From an uncultured bacterium (GTDB lineage: Bacteria > Bacillota > Clostridia > Oscillospirales > Oscillospiraceae): a stretch of 13,331 bases of DNA. Positions 1 to 7,900 of the stretch are shown here, in pieces. The position numbers and the translations under genes were made by a program. The DNA lies in NCBI GenBank assembly GCA_949286295.1, contig CASECK010000174.1, positions 1-13,331 of the forward strand, written 5' to 3'. The notes below the pieces were generated by a model, which was not told the DNA's origin, did not search any database, and saw nothing but the letters and a program-made list of their open reading frames with translations. Position 1 is the stretch's first letter; the number at the start of each line of letters is the position of its first letter.

Positions 1-75
1 GGGATGGTGACCCTCTGGCCCCACCGCCATGGGACGGACGGATTTTTCATCTGTAAACTGCGAAGAGAGGGGTGA
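1..75 (+). CDS. rsmB: 16S rRNA (cytosine-967-C5)-methyltransferase RsmB, C-terminal end (partial)
   Basis: Only the last 24 codons and the TGA stop (73-75) lie in the window. The reading frame from base 1 gives a peptide containing TLWPHRHGTDGFFICKLRR. This matches the usual ending of RsmB/Sun-family SAM-dependent methyltransferases, where a P-H-x-x-x-T-D-G-F-F stretch forms the last strands of the Rossmann-like domain. RsmB methylates C967 of 16S rRNA. The position directly before rlmN agrees with the Firmicutes order fmt-rsmB-rlmN-prpC-prkC-rsgA. The stop lies 6 bases before the rlmN start, and the rlmN ribosome binding site is inside the last rsmB codons, so the two are probably translationally coupled. 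The catalytic cysteines are outside the window. The call rests on the short tail plus context. Confidence 0.8.
   Translation, partial: GMVTLWPHRHGTDGFFICKLRREG
65..72 (+). promoter_or_regulatory. Ribosome binding site that fixes the TTG start of rlmN
   Basis: GAGAGGGG lies within the last codons of rsmB, 9 bases before TTG at 82. The first in-frame ATG, at 100, is preceded by an AT-rich stretch (ACATAAAAAGT) with no purine-rich site, so the TTG start is preferred. Confidence 0.55.
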
Positions 76-81
76 ACCCCT

Positions 82-1116
82 TTGGCTGACATAAAAAGTA
101 TGACCCTCCAGGAGCTTGCCGCGTGGCTGAAGGAACAGGGGGAGCCAGCCTTCCGGGCCGGGCAGATATTCCGCTGGCTCCATCAGAGGGGGGCCTCTGA
201 CTTCGAGGAGATGAGCGACCTGCCCAAGCCCCTGCGGCAGAAACTGGCCCAGACCTGCCTGCTGGCCCTTCCCACAGTGGCCCGGAAGCAGGTGTCCGCC
301 CAGGACGGGACCATCAAATACCTCTGGCGCCTAGCTGACGGCAACTGTGTGGAGTCGGTGCTCATGCGCTATCAGCACGGCAACACCGTGTGTATCTCCT
401 GCCAGGTGGGGTGCCGGATGGGCTGCGCCTTCTGCGCCTCTACCATCGCCGGGAAGGTCCGGGACCTGACGGCCGGCGAGATGGTGGACCAGGTGCTGCT
501 GACCCAGCGGGACGGCGGCGCCCCGGTGTCCAACATTGTGCTGATGGGAATCGGAGAGCCGCTGGACAATTTCGACACGGTGATGCGGTTTTTGGAGCTG
601 GTCAACTGCCCTGACGGGCTGAACATCGGGATGCGGCACATCTCCCTGTCCACCTGCGGCCTGGTGGAGCAAATTGACAAATTAGCTGGATATGGGTTAC
701 AATTAACCTTGTCTGTCTCCCTCCACGCCCCTGATGACCAGACCCGGTCCAAAATTATGCCGGTCAACCGCAGTGTGGGCGTAGAGCGGCTGATAGCCGC
801 CTGCCGCCGGTATTTTCAGCGCACTGGGCGGCGCATTTCCTATGAATATGCCATGATTGACGGGGTCAACGACAGCGACTGGCAGGCCGATCTGCTGGCC
901 GGCCTGCTGAAGGGGATGCCCGCCCATGTGAACCTGATTCCCCTCAATCAGGTGGAGGAGAGCCCCCTCCGGCCCAGCCGGCGGGTGGCCGCCTTCCAGA
1001 AGCGCCTGGAGAGCCGGGGAATCACCGTCACGGTCCGGCGCAGGCTGGGCAGCGACATTGACGCCTCCTGCGGCCAGCTGCGGCGCAAAGCCATGGCGGC
1101 CCAGGAGCAGACATAG
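82..1116 (+). CDS. rlmN: Dual-specificity 23S rRNA A2503 / tRNA A37 C2-methyltransferase RlmN
   Basis: A radical SAM enzyme that places a methyl group on C2 of A2503 in 23S rRNA and of A37 in some tRNAs, tuning translation fidelity. The 344-residue length is normal. Visible motifs are the [4Fe-4S] CxxxCxxC at C111, C115 and C118, the SAM-binding GIGEP at 156-160, the conserved ESVL with E91, and the C-terminal methyl-carrier cysteine C330 in GSDIDASCGQLR. The GQL context fits RlmN rather than the Cfr resistance enzyme, although telling the two apart firmly needs a tree. The start is TTG at 82, chosen for its ribosome binding site; ATG at 100 would remove six residues. It follows rsmB by 6 bases and precedes the phosphatase by 39. 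Codons 198-210 are unusually AT-rich, with TTA leucines at 201, 206 and 208, and they coincide with a promoter-like sequence annotated separately. Confidence 0.96.
   Translation: MADIKSMTLQELAAWLKEQGEPAFRAGQIFRWLHQRGASDFEEMSDLPKPLRQKLAQTCLLALPTVARKQVSAQDGTIKYLWRLADGNCVESVLMRYQHGNTVCISCQVGCRMGCAFCASTIAGKVRDLTAGEMVDQVLLTQRDGGAPVSNIVLMGIGEPLDNFDTVMRFLELVNCPDGLNIGMRHISLSTCGLVEQIDKLAGYGLQLTLSVSLHAPDDQTRSKIMPVNRSVGVERLIAACRRYFQRTGRRISYEYAMIDGVNDSDWQADLLAGLLKGMPAHVNLIPLNQVEESPLRPSRRVAAFQKRLESRGITVTVRRRLGSDIDASCGQLRRKAMAAQEQT
674..703 (+). promoter_or_regulatory. Candidate sigma-A-type promoter inside rlmN
   Basis: A perfect -35 box TTGACA (674-679) and a -10 box TACAAT (698-703, one mismatch to TATAAT) are separated by 18 bases. 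Bases 671-710 hold only 12 G or C in 40, against a surrounding gene that is clearly GC-rich, and three of the eight codons from 201 to 208 are TTA, which is otherwise rare here. Transcription would begin near 710, about 450 bases upstream of the phosphatase gene, and would cover stp-pknB-rsgA without full rlmN. What is seen is the pair of boxes and the base composition; activity is inferred. Confidence 0.45.
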
Positions 1117-1155
1117 ACGGCCGGGGCTCCGGCGGAAGCGAGGTTGAACACAGCC

Positions 1156-1875
1156 ATGCAGGTATGGGGAATCACCCACCGCGGCGCGGTACGACAGCAA
1201 AATCAGGACTCCTTCTCCATACGCACCCTGGAGGACGGACGCGTCATCGCCCTGGTGTGCGACGGCATGGGCGGTGCAAGGGCCGGAAATGTGGCCAGCG
1301 CCATGGCCTCGGAGCTGTTTATGGAGGAGTTTTCCAGGACGGATGACTCCCTCCGGGAGGAGGAGCGGATGCAGCGGGCCGCCGCCCTGGCCAACCAGGA
1401 GGTCTTCCAGCGCTCCGTTCAGGACGGCGACTGCGCCGGTATGGGCACCACCCTGGTGGCGGCTCTGGCCGGCGAGCAGGAGGCTGTGATTCTCAACGAA
1501 GGGGACAGCCGGGCCTATCACGTCAATCAGGAGGGCATTGTCCAGGTCACCCGGGACCACTCCCTGGTGGAGGACCTGGTGGAGCGGGGCGAGCTGACCC
1601 GGGAGCAGGCCCGGTGTCACCCCCATAAAAATCTGATTACCAGGGCGCTGGGGGCGGAGCCCGTCCTGATGGCGGACTGCTTCCGGCAGCCCATGGCCCC
1701 GGGGGATTGCCTGCTGCTGTGCAGCGATGGGCTGAGCAACGTGGTGGGGGAGCAGGAGATGCTCTACGAGGTCATTCACGGCGGCGCGCCGGACAGCTGC
1801 TGCCAGCGCCTGCTGGATATCGCCCTGGAACGGGGCGCGCCGGACAACGTGACGGTGGTCCTGATTCAGCGCTGA
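1156..1875 (+). CDS. prpC: PP2C-family Ser/Thr protein phosphatase (Stp/PrpC)
   Basis: A Mn/Mg-dependent cytosolic phosphatase that removes phosphate from substrates of the kinase encoded next, and from the kinase itself. Numbered from ATG 1156 (239 residues, the usual size of bacterial single-domain PP2C enzymes), it shows RQQNQDSF with metal ligand D18, VCDGMGG with D36, GMGTT at 95-99, EGDSRAY with D117, TRDHSLV at 132-138, LCSDGLSN with D191, and PDNVTVVLI with D230. All metal-binding aspartates are therefore present. I chose ATG 1156 because family members start a few residues before the TxxGxxRxxNQD motif. GAGGT lies 11 bases upstream. An in-frame TTG at 1144, preceded by GGCGGAAG, would add four residues and cannot be excluded. 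The gene sits 39 bases after rlmN and 44 before the kinase, the standard phosphatase-kinase pair of Firmicutes. Confidence 0.94.
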   Translation: MQVWGITHRGAVRQQNQDSFSIRTLEDGRVIALVCDGMGGARAGNVASAMASELFMEEFSRTDDSLREEERMQRAAALANQEVFQRSVQDGDCAGMGTTLVAALAGEQEAVILNEGDSRAYHVNQEGIVQVTRDHSLVEDLVERGELTREQARCHPHKNLITRALGAEPVLMADCFRQPMAPGDCLLLCSDGLSNVVGEQEMLYEVIHGGAPDSCCQRLLDIALERGAPDNVTVVLIQR

Positions 1876-1903
1876 GGGGCCGCGCCCTGGAAGAAGAGAA
1901 GGG

Positions 1904-1910
1904 AAGGAGG
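1904..1910 (+). promoter_or_regulatory. Strong ribosome binding site that fixes the pknB start
   Basis: AAGGAGG is placed 9 bases before ATG 1920. The kinase frame stays open upstream to 1707, overlapping the phosphatase gene, but only ATG 1920 has such a site, and it gives the usual N-terminus just ahead of the kinase fold. Confidence 0.7.
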
Positions 1911-1919
1911 ATTTACCAT

Positions 1920-3947
1920 ATGGACCCCTACATCGGTAAATTACTCGACAATCGATATGAGATTCTGGAGGCCATCGGCAGCGGCGGTATGGCCCGGGTC
2001 TACAAGGCCCGGTGCCACCGGCTGAACCGGCTGGTGGCCATCAAAATCCTGCGGGAAGATTTGGCCCAGGACGCGGAATTCCGCCGCCGCTTTCACGATG
2101 AGTCCCAGGCCGTGGCGATGCTCTCCCACCCCAATATCGTGGCTGTCTACGATGTGAGCCGCTCCTCGGAGCTGGAATATATCGTCATGGAACTCATCGA
2201 CGGCATCACCCTGAAGCAGTATATGCAAAAGAAGGGGAACAAGCTCAACTGGCGGGAGGCGCTGCACTTCATCACCCAGATTACCAAGGCCCTGGGCCAT
2301 GCCCACAGCCGGGGCATCATCCACCGGGACATCAAGCCCCACAACATCATGGTGCTCCGGGACGGCAGCGTCAAGGTGGCCGACTTCGGGATTGCCCGGG
2401 TGGCCTCTGGGGGACACAGCACCTTGACTCAGGAGGCCCTGGGGTCGGTGCACTATATCTCCCCTGAACAGGCCCGGGGCAGCCACATCGACGCCCGGTC
2501 CGACCTGTACTCCGCCGGTGTGGTGCTCTACGAGATGATAACCGGGCGCCTGCCCTTCGAGGGGGATACCCCGGTGTCGGTAGCCATCCAGCACATCAAT
2601 TCCATCCCCCTTTCCCCCAGGGAGATTGACCCGTCCATCCCCGAGGCGCTGGAGGCTATCACCATGAAGGCCATGGCCCCCGTTCCGGATAACCGCTACG
2701 CCTCCGCCGACGAGATGCTGGCCGACTTAGAGGAGTTTCGCAAAAACCCGGATATCAACTTTGACTATGACCTGACCCCGTTCTCCGTCAAGGAGGAGGA
2801 GCTGGATCAGGACCGCACCCAGATTCTGTCCGCCGGCCGCGCCGGCCAGCGCCCGCCCCAGGGCGGCGCCCACTTCCAGCGGGAGGACCGCTATGAGGAC
2901 GCGGAGGAGGACGGGCCCCGGCGGGGTCCCCTGTGGCCCATCCTTCTGGCCGCGGCGGCGGTGCTGCTCTTTGTGGGACTGGTGGTGGCCCTGCTGTGGA
3001 ACACGGTGTTTGCCGGATTGCTGAAGGTTCCGGTGACCTACCAGGTGCCCGAGCTGGTTGGGCGGAATATCGAGCAGGTCCGGGGGAACCAGGAGCTGCT
3101 GGGCCGCTTCACCTTGGTGGAGGGGGAGACCGTTACCGACGACGCGGACCCGGGCACCATCATCCGCCAGACCCCGGAGGAGGGGGACATGGTGGGGGAG
3201 GACGTCAGCCAGATTACCGTTACCATCAGCGGCGGCCCAGAGATTATTATGATGATCGACCTGTACGACATGGACTATCAGAGCGCCTTCCACACCCTGA
3301 CGGAAATGGGCCTCAAGCCCGTCCTGCCCGAGTATGTGAACAGCGACGAGGTGGAGGAGGGGCACATTATCTCCTTCACTCCCATGAAGGATATGCCCCT
3401 TTCCCCCGGAACCGAGGTGCGTATGGTGGTCAGCAGAGGGCCGGAGGTCAAGGAGTTTGAAATGCCCAAGCTGCTGGACATGACGCTGGAGACCGCGGAG
3501 AGCACCATCCGCACCTGGAATTTGACCATCGGCCGGGTGGATGAGGAGGTATACAGCGACACGGTGCCCGCCGGACACGTGGTCAGCCAGTTCCCCACCG
3601 CCGGTACCTTTGTGGAGGAGGGGGACGAGGTAAACCTCCAGATTAGCAAGGGACCCGACCCCAGCACCATCGTCCCCGACCCGCCCCCGGTCGCCGAGCC
3701 GGTGGAGGTCACCAAGATAGTGGAGATTGAGCTGCCCCGGACTGTGCGGGGACGGGTCAATGTGAAGATTCTGATGGACGCCACCGAGATTTTTAACGAG
3801 GAGGTGGACGCCTCGGAGGACAGGACCATTCAGCTTCCGGTGACGGGCACGGGCATCAAGACCCTGTACGTCTATGTGGACGGCGAGAACATTGACAGCA
3901 CCACAGTGGAGCTGACCGGCGCGGAGGAAGGGAACAGCGATGGCTGA
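1920..3947 (+). CDS. prkC: Membrane Ser/Thr protein kinase with PASTA repeats (PknB/PrkC)
   Basis: A 675-residue transmembrane kinase expected to sense muropeptides or lipid II outside the cell and to phosphorylate cytosolic targets in cell-wall, translation and spore-germination pathways. The kinase domain spans about 13-273: glycine loop GSGGMARVY 20-28, lysine K42, glutamate E61, catalytic HRDIKPHN with D137, DFG 155-157, an activation loop with candidate autophosphorylation sites T168 and T170, SPEQ 181-184 and D195. An acidic and basic juxtamembrane linker (about 285-337) leads to one hydrophobic helix at about 338-360. Three PASTA repeats follow outside (about 373-439, 441-508, 512-579). 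A proline-rich hinge (583-590) and a further beta-rich segment (about 594-666) end the protein. The rsgA start lies inside the end of this gene (8-base overlap). In Bacillus PrkC phosphorylates the RsgA homologue CpgA, so the neighbours are probably enzyme and substrate. Confidence 0.95.
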   Translation: MDPYIGKLLDNRYEILEAIGSGGMARVYKARCHRLNRLVAIKILREDLAQDAEFRRRFHDESQAVAMLSHPNIVAVYDVSRSSELEYIVMELIDGITLKQYMQKKGNKLNWREALHFITQITKALGHAHSRGIIHRDIKPHNIMVLRDGSVKVADFGIARVASGGHSTLTQEALGSVHYISPEQARGSHIDARSDLYSAGVVLYEMITGRLPFEGDTPVSVAIQHINSIPLSPREIDPSIPEALEAITMKAMAPVPDNRYASADEMLADLEEFRKNPDINFDYDLTPFSVKEEELDQDRTQILSAGRAGQRPPQGGAHFQREDRYEDAEEDGPRRGPLWPILLAAAAVLLFVGLVVALLWNTVFAGLLKVPVTYQVPELVGRNIEQVRGNQELLGRFTLVEGETVTDDADPGTIIRQTPEEGDMVGEDVSQITVTISGGPEIIMMIDLYDMDYQSAFHTLTEMGLKPVLPEYVNSDEVEEGHIISFTPMKDMPLSPGTEVRMVVSRGPEVKEFEMPKLLDMTLETAESTIRTWNLTIGRVDEEVYSDTVPAGHVVSQFPTAGTFVEEGDEVNLQISKGPDPSTIVPDPPPVAEPVEVTKIVEIELPRTVRGRVNVKILMDATEIFNEEVDASEDRTIQLPVTGTGIKTLYVYVDGENIDSTTVELTGAEEGNSDG

Positions 3948-4821
3948 GGGCATCATCCGCAAGGCCCTCAGCGGCTTCTACGAGGTGGACGACGGCCAGA
4001 GCCTGACCACCTGCCGGGCCAGGGGGAAGCACCGCCACAAGGGCCAGTCCCCCCTGGTGGGCGACCGGGTGCGTTTTACCCCCCTGGAGGACGGCAGCGG
4101 CGCCATCGACGAGATTTTGCCCCGGAAGAATGAATTTACCCGTCCGGCCGTGGCCAACATCGATTTATTGGTGGTGGTGGCCTCCCAGGCCGTTCCGGTG
4201 ACTGACCCCTTCCTCATTGACCGGGTGGCCTGTATTGCCCAGGCCCGGAACTGTGACAGCCTCATCTGTGTCAACAAGTGCGATTTGGCCCAAGGGGAGG
4301 ATTTGGAGGACATCTACACCCGGGCGGGATTTCCGGTAATTCGCCTCAGCGCCCGGACGGGGGAGGGGGTGGAGCGGCTGCGCCGGGAAATTTCCGGCAA
4401 GGTCTGCGCCTTTACCGGAAATTCCGGCGTGGGGAAGTCCAGCCTGCTCAACGCCTTAGAGCCGGATATGGACCTGGCCACCGCCCACATCAGCCAAAAG
4501 CTGGGCCGAGGCCGGCACACGACCCGCCATGTGGAGCTCTTCCGCCTGTCCTGCGGCGCGCTGGCGGCGGATACGCCGGGATTTTCCTCTTTTGATGCGG
4601 ACGCGGCGGAGCTGGGCCGGAAGGAGGAGCTGCAGTACACCTTCCGGGAGTTTGCCCCCTATCTGGGCAAGTGCCGCTTCCAGGACTGCGCCCACTTGAA
4701 GGAGAAGGGCTGCGCCGTGCTGGAGGCGGTGCGGGCGGGAAAAATTCCCGCCAGCCGCCACCAGAGCTACCTGCGCCTCTACGAGCAGGCCAGGGCCATT
4801 CCGGACTGGGCGCGGAAATAG
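3940..4821 (+). CDS. rsgA: Ribosome small-subunit-dependent GTPase RsgA
   Basis: A circularly permuted GTPase that checks late maturation of the 30S subunit and leaves when GTP is hydrolysed. The 293 residues show an N-terminal OB fold (about 1-65, containing GDRVRFTP), then the G motifs in permuted order: G4 NKCD 112-115, G5 SAR 137-139, P-loop GNSGVGKSS 160-168, switch I GRHTT 191-195 and G3 DTPG 211-214. A C-terminal zinc site follows, with C245, C250, H252 and C258. All key residues are present and the length is typical. The start ATG 3940 is preceded by GGAGGAAGGG at a good distance and overlaps the kinase stop by 8 bases, indicating translational coupling. It is the last gene of the operon: a strong terminator follows 8 bases after the stop, and rpe and thiN, which follow in Bacillus, are missing. 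Confidence 0.96.
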   Translation: MAEGIIRKALSGFYEVDDGQSLTTCRARGKHRHKGQSPLVGDRVRFTPLEDGSGAIDEILPRKNEFTRPAVANIDLLVVVASQAVPVTDPFLIDRVACIAQARNCDSLICVNKCDLAQGEDLEDIYTRAGFPVIRLSARTGEGVERLRREISGKVCAFTGNSGVGKSSLLNALEPDMDLATAHISQKLGRGRHTTRHVELFRLSCGALAADTPGFSSFDADAAELGRKEELQYTFREFAPYLGKCRFQDCAHLKEKGCAVLEAVRAGKIPASRHQSYLRLYEQARAIPDWARK

Positions 4822-4829
4822 AGCAGACG

Positions 4830-4857
4830 ACAGGCGGCCGCCCGGCCGCCTGTTTTT
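4830..4857 (+). terminator. Rho-independent terminator after rsgA
   Basis: A perfect 10-base-pair stem, ACAGGCGGCC (4830-4839) and GGCCGCCTGT (4844-4853), has a 4-base loop GCCC and is followed by a run of five T (4853-4857, first T shared with the stem). It starts 8 bases after the rsgA stop and separates the signalling operon from addB. Confidence 0.9.
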
Positions 4858-4915
4858 GTATGGGCCGCCCTTGTCCCGCGGATGTTAGGCGGGGCACTTT
4901 CTTTGGGGGACGAAA

Positions 4916-4926
4916 TGTGATAAAAT
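4916..4926 (+). promoter_or_regulatory. Likely extended -10 promoter for addB
   Basis: TGTGATAAAAT carries a TG-N-TAAAAT extended -10 element (TG 4918-4919, hexamer 4921-4926) in the only non-coding gap after the rsgA terminator, 35 bases before the addB start. At 17-base spacing the -35 region (4898-4903) reads TTTCTT, a poor match, so the call depends on the extended -10. No SOS-box (GAAC-N4-GTTC) is seen near it. Confidence 0.4.
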
Positions 4927-4961
4927 GAGACCGGCGATACTGGAAAGAGGAGGCGGCGTCC

Positions 4962-7900
4962 ATGTTCAAGCTGATAATCGGCCGGGCCGGTGCGGGAAAG
5001 ACCACCCGGGTGCTGGAGCGCCTGTGCCAGGCGGGATGCGCGCGCCCCCAGGTGCTCATGGTGCCCGAGCAGCAGTCCCACGAGGCTGAGCGGGCGCTGT
5101 GCCGGAGAGGCGGCCCAGGGGTCAGCCTCTTCGCGGAGGTGCTCTCCTTCAGCCGCCTGGCCAACCGGGTGTTCCAGACAGCCGGCGGCCTGGGAGAGGA
5201 GGAGCTGGACGAGGGCGGCCGCCTGCTGCTGATGTACCGGGCGCTTCAGGCCGTGGCGCCTCAACTGCGGGTTTACGCCCGGCCTTCCCGCCGGCCCGCG
5301 TTTTTGCAGTCTCTCATTGAGACGGTGGATGAGCTGAAGCGCTCGGGACTGACTGGAGAGGTTTTGCTGCGGGCCGGACAGGACCAGGGAGGGCCCGAGG
5401 GGGACAAGCTGTTGGACCTGGGCCTTATCTACGGGGAGTACCAGGCGCTCACCGCCCGCAGCGCCCTGGACCCTATGGACCGCCTCACCCGGGCGGCGGA
5501 GAAGCTGAAAAGCTGCCCCTGGGCGGAGGGGAAGGACATCTGGCTGGATGGATTTACCGATTTTACCCCCCAGCAGGGGGCGGTGCTGTCCCTGCTGATG
5601 GGGCAGGCGGCCAACCTCACGGTAATCCTCACCTGCGACCATTTGGAGGAGGACGAGGGGGGAGGCGGTATCTTCTCCCCTGCCCGAAGGACCGCCGCCT
5701 ATCTGCTCCGGCTTGCGAAACAAGCGGGGGCGTGCTGTGAAGTGGAACACCTTGTTCCCGCTTGCGGCGGAAAGGCGGAGCCCCTTGTCCATTTGGAGCA
5801 GGCCCTGTTTGCCCACCAGGAGGTCCGGCCGGTCTCCTGCGGCGGCGCGGTGGAGCTGTTTCAGGGGAGTGGCCCCCGCGGGGAAGTGGAATGGACCGCG
5901 GCCCGAATCCTCCGCCTGGTCCGGGAGGAGGGGTACCGTTTCCGGGAGATTGGCGTGGCCGCCCGGGACTACGGGGCTTACCGGGACTTGGTGGAATCTG
6001 TATTTGGCCGCTACGGCGTGCCGGTATTCTCCTCCGCCATGTCGGATATCCTGGAAAAGCCGGTGATGGCGCTGGTCACCGCCGCCTTGGATGCGGCCAG
6101 CGGCGGCTATCTTTACGACGATATGTTTCGCTATCTCAAGACAGGATTGACCGGCTTGGACCAGGAGGACCGGGACCTGCTGGAGAACTACGTGCTCAAG
6201 TGGAACATCCGGGGCAGCCGCTGGAGTCAGGCCAAGGACTGGCCCTGGCACCCGGGGGGATACGGCCTGAAGTGGAGCCAGGAGGACAAAGCGCTGCTGT
6301 CCCGGATAGACAGGATTCGCCGGCAGGTGGTGCAGCCCCTGGAGCTGCTGCGGACAAACCCGGATCACACCGCAAAGGGACAAGCAGTTTCGCTTTACAC
6401 ATTTATGGAGCAGGTGAATCTACCCCTTCGGCTGGAGGAGCGGGTGGCCGCGCTGGAGAAGCGGGGGGAGCCCGCCTTGGCGGAGGAGTACCGCCAGCTG
6501 TGGGACATTCTGCAGCGGGCCCTGGAACAGTGCGTCCAGTTGCTGGGAGAGGCCCCCATGGAGTTGGAGGAGTTTGCCCGGCTGTTCCGGCTGGTGCTGT
6601 CCCGGTATGATGTGGGCACCATCCCGGTCTCTCTGGACCGGGTGTCGGCGGGAGAGACCACCCGTCAGACCGGCCACCAGGTCAAGGCCCTGTTCCTCTT
6701 GGGGGCGGATGACGCCTCGCTGCCCAAGGTGGGGGCCGCGCCCGGTCTGCTAACCGACGACGACCGGAGCGTGCTTGCCGCCTACGGGCTGGAACTGCCG
6801 CAGACTCAGCGGGACTTGCTCTACCGGGAGATGACCACCATCTACCAGCTGTGCGCCCGCCCCAGCCGGAGGCTGGCGGTGACCTGGCCCGGCCAGAGCG
6901 CGGCCGGCGAGGAGTTGCGCCCCAGTTTTCTGGTGGGCCGGCTGCGGCGGCTGTTTTCCGATGTGCGGCTCTGCCGGGAGGAGGAGCTGGATGGCTCCTT
7001 CCGGCTCCAGGCCCCCCTGCCGGCCCTGGAGCAGGCGGGCAGGAATTCCCTGGCCAGGGCCGCTCTGGAGAGGCTGCCCGGCTATGAGAGGCAGGTGGCG
7101 CTGCTGGACGGAGCCGCCCGCTGGGAGCGGGGCAGCTTGTCCCGCCGGGCGGTGGACCGGCTGTACGGGGAGCGGGTGCCCATGTCCGCTTCCCGGATGG
7201 ACCGCTACCGCTCCTGCCATTTTTCCTTCTTCATGCGGTACGGCCTGGCGGCAGAGCCGAGAAAGCCCGCCGGTTTTACCGCGCCGGAGTACGGCACCTT
7301 TGTCCACTATGTGTTAGAGCACGTGCTCCAGGACGAGATGTTCCGCCGCGCCGGCGCCCCATTGCCCCCGGAGCAGGAGCGGCGCGCCCGCCTGCAGGAG
7401 CTGACCCGTCAGGCGGTGGAGCGCTATGTGGCGGAGGAGCTGGGCGGCCTGGAGGGCCAGAGTCCGCGCTTCCGCTATCTCTTCCGCCGCCTGCTGGGCA
7501 CCATTCAGGCGGTGGTAAACAATGCGGCGGAGGAGCTGTTCTGCTCCCAATTCCGCCCCATCTCCTTTGAACTTGGCTTTGGCCGGGGGCAGGAGCTGCC
7601 GCCGGTGGAACTCACCGCCAACGGAATCACCATCAGCGTCACCGGCTTTGTGGACCGGGTGGACGGCTGGGTCCGGGACGGTACGCTCCACCTGCGGGTG
7701 GTGGACTATAAGACCGGGCGGAAGAGCTTTGATTTAACGGATATCTGGAACGGCCTGGGCCTTCAGATGCTGCTGTACCTGTTCACGCTGGAGGAGAAGG
7801 GCGAGAAGTTCTACGGCCTGCCGGTGGAGGGGGACGGGGTGCTCTATCTGCCGGCCAGAGAGGCGGTCATCCGGGGCAGCCGGACCATGAGCGACCGGGA

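Noticed and set aside
1707..1919. N-terminal extension of the PASTA kinase frame back to 1707
   Set aside because: It overlaps the phosphatase gene in another frame, encodes arginine/glycine-rich noise, and lacks the excellent ribosome binding site and normal kinase N-terminus found at ATG 1920.
3522..3555. TTGACC and TATACA inside pknB as a possible promoter for rsgA
   Set aside because: The spacing is 22 bases, too long for a sigma-A promoter. A similar TTGACT/TATATC pair at 2424-2459 has 24-base spacing and was rejected for the same reason.
5745..5757. GAAC-N5-GTTC palindrome resembling a Gram-positive LexA (SOS) box in the addB region
   Set aside because: The known box has a 4-base centre (GAAC-N4-GTTC). 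This one has five, and it lies deep inside the addB coding sequence rather than near a promoter.
4779..6383. Long antisense ORF (534 codons) opposite addB; similar long minus-strand frames at 703-1779, 2727-3962 and 7734-8927
   Set aside because: They mirror verified + strand genes in GC-rich DNA, where antisense stop codons are rare. Their translations are low-complexity and rich in G, P, Q, L and H with no recognisable domain.
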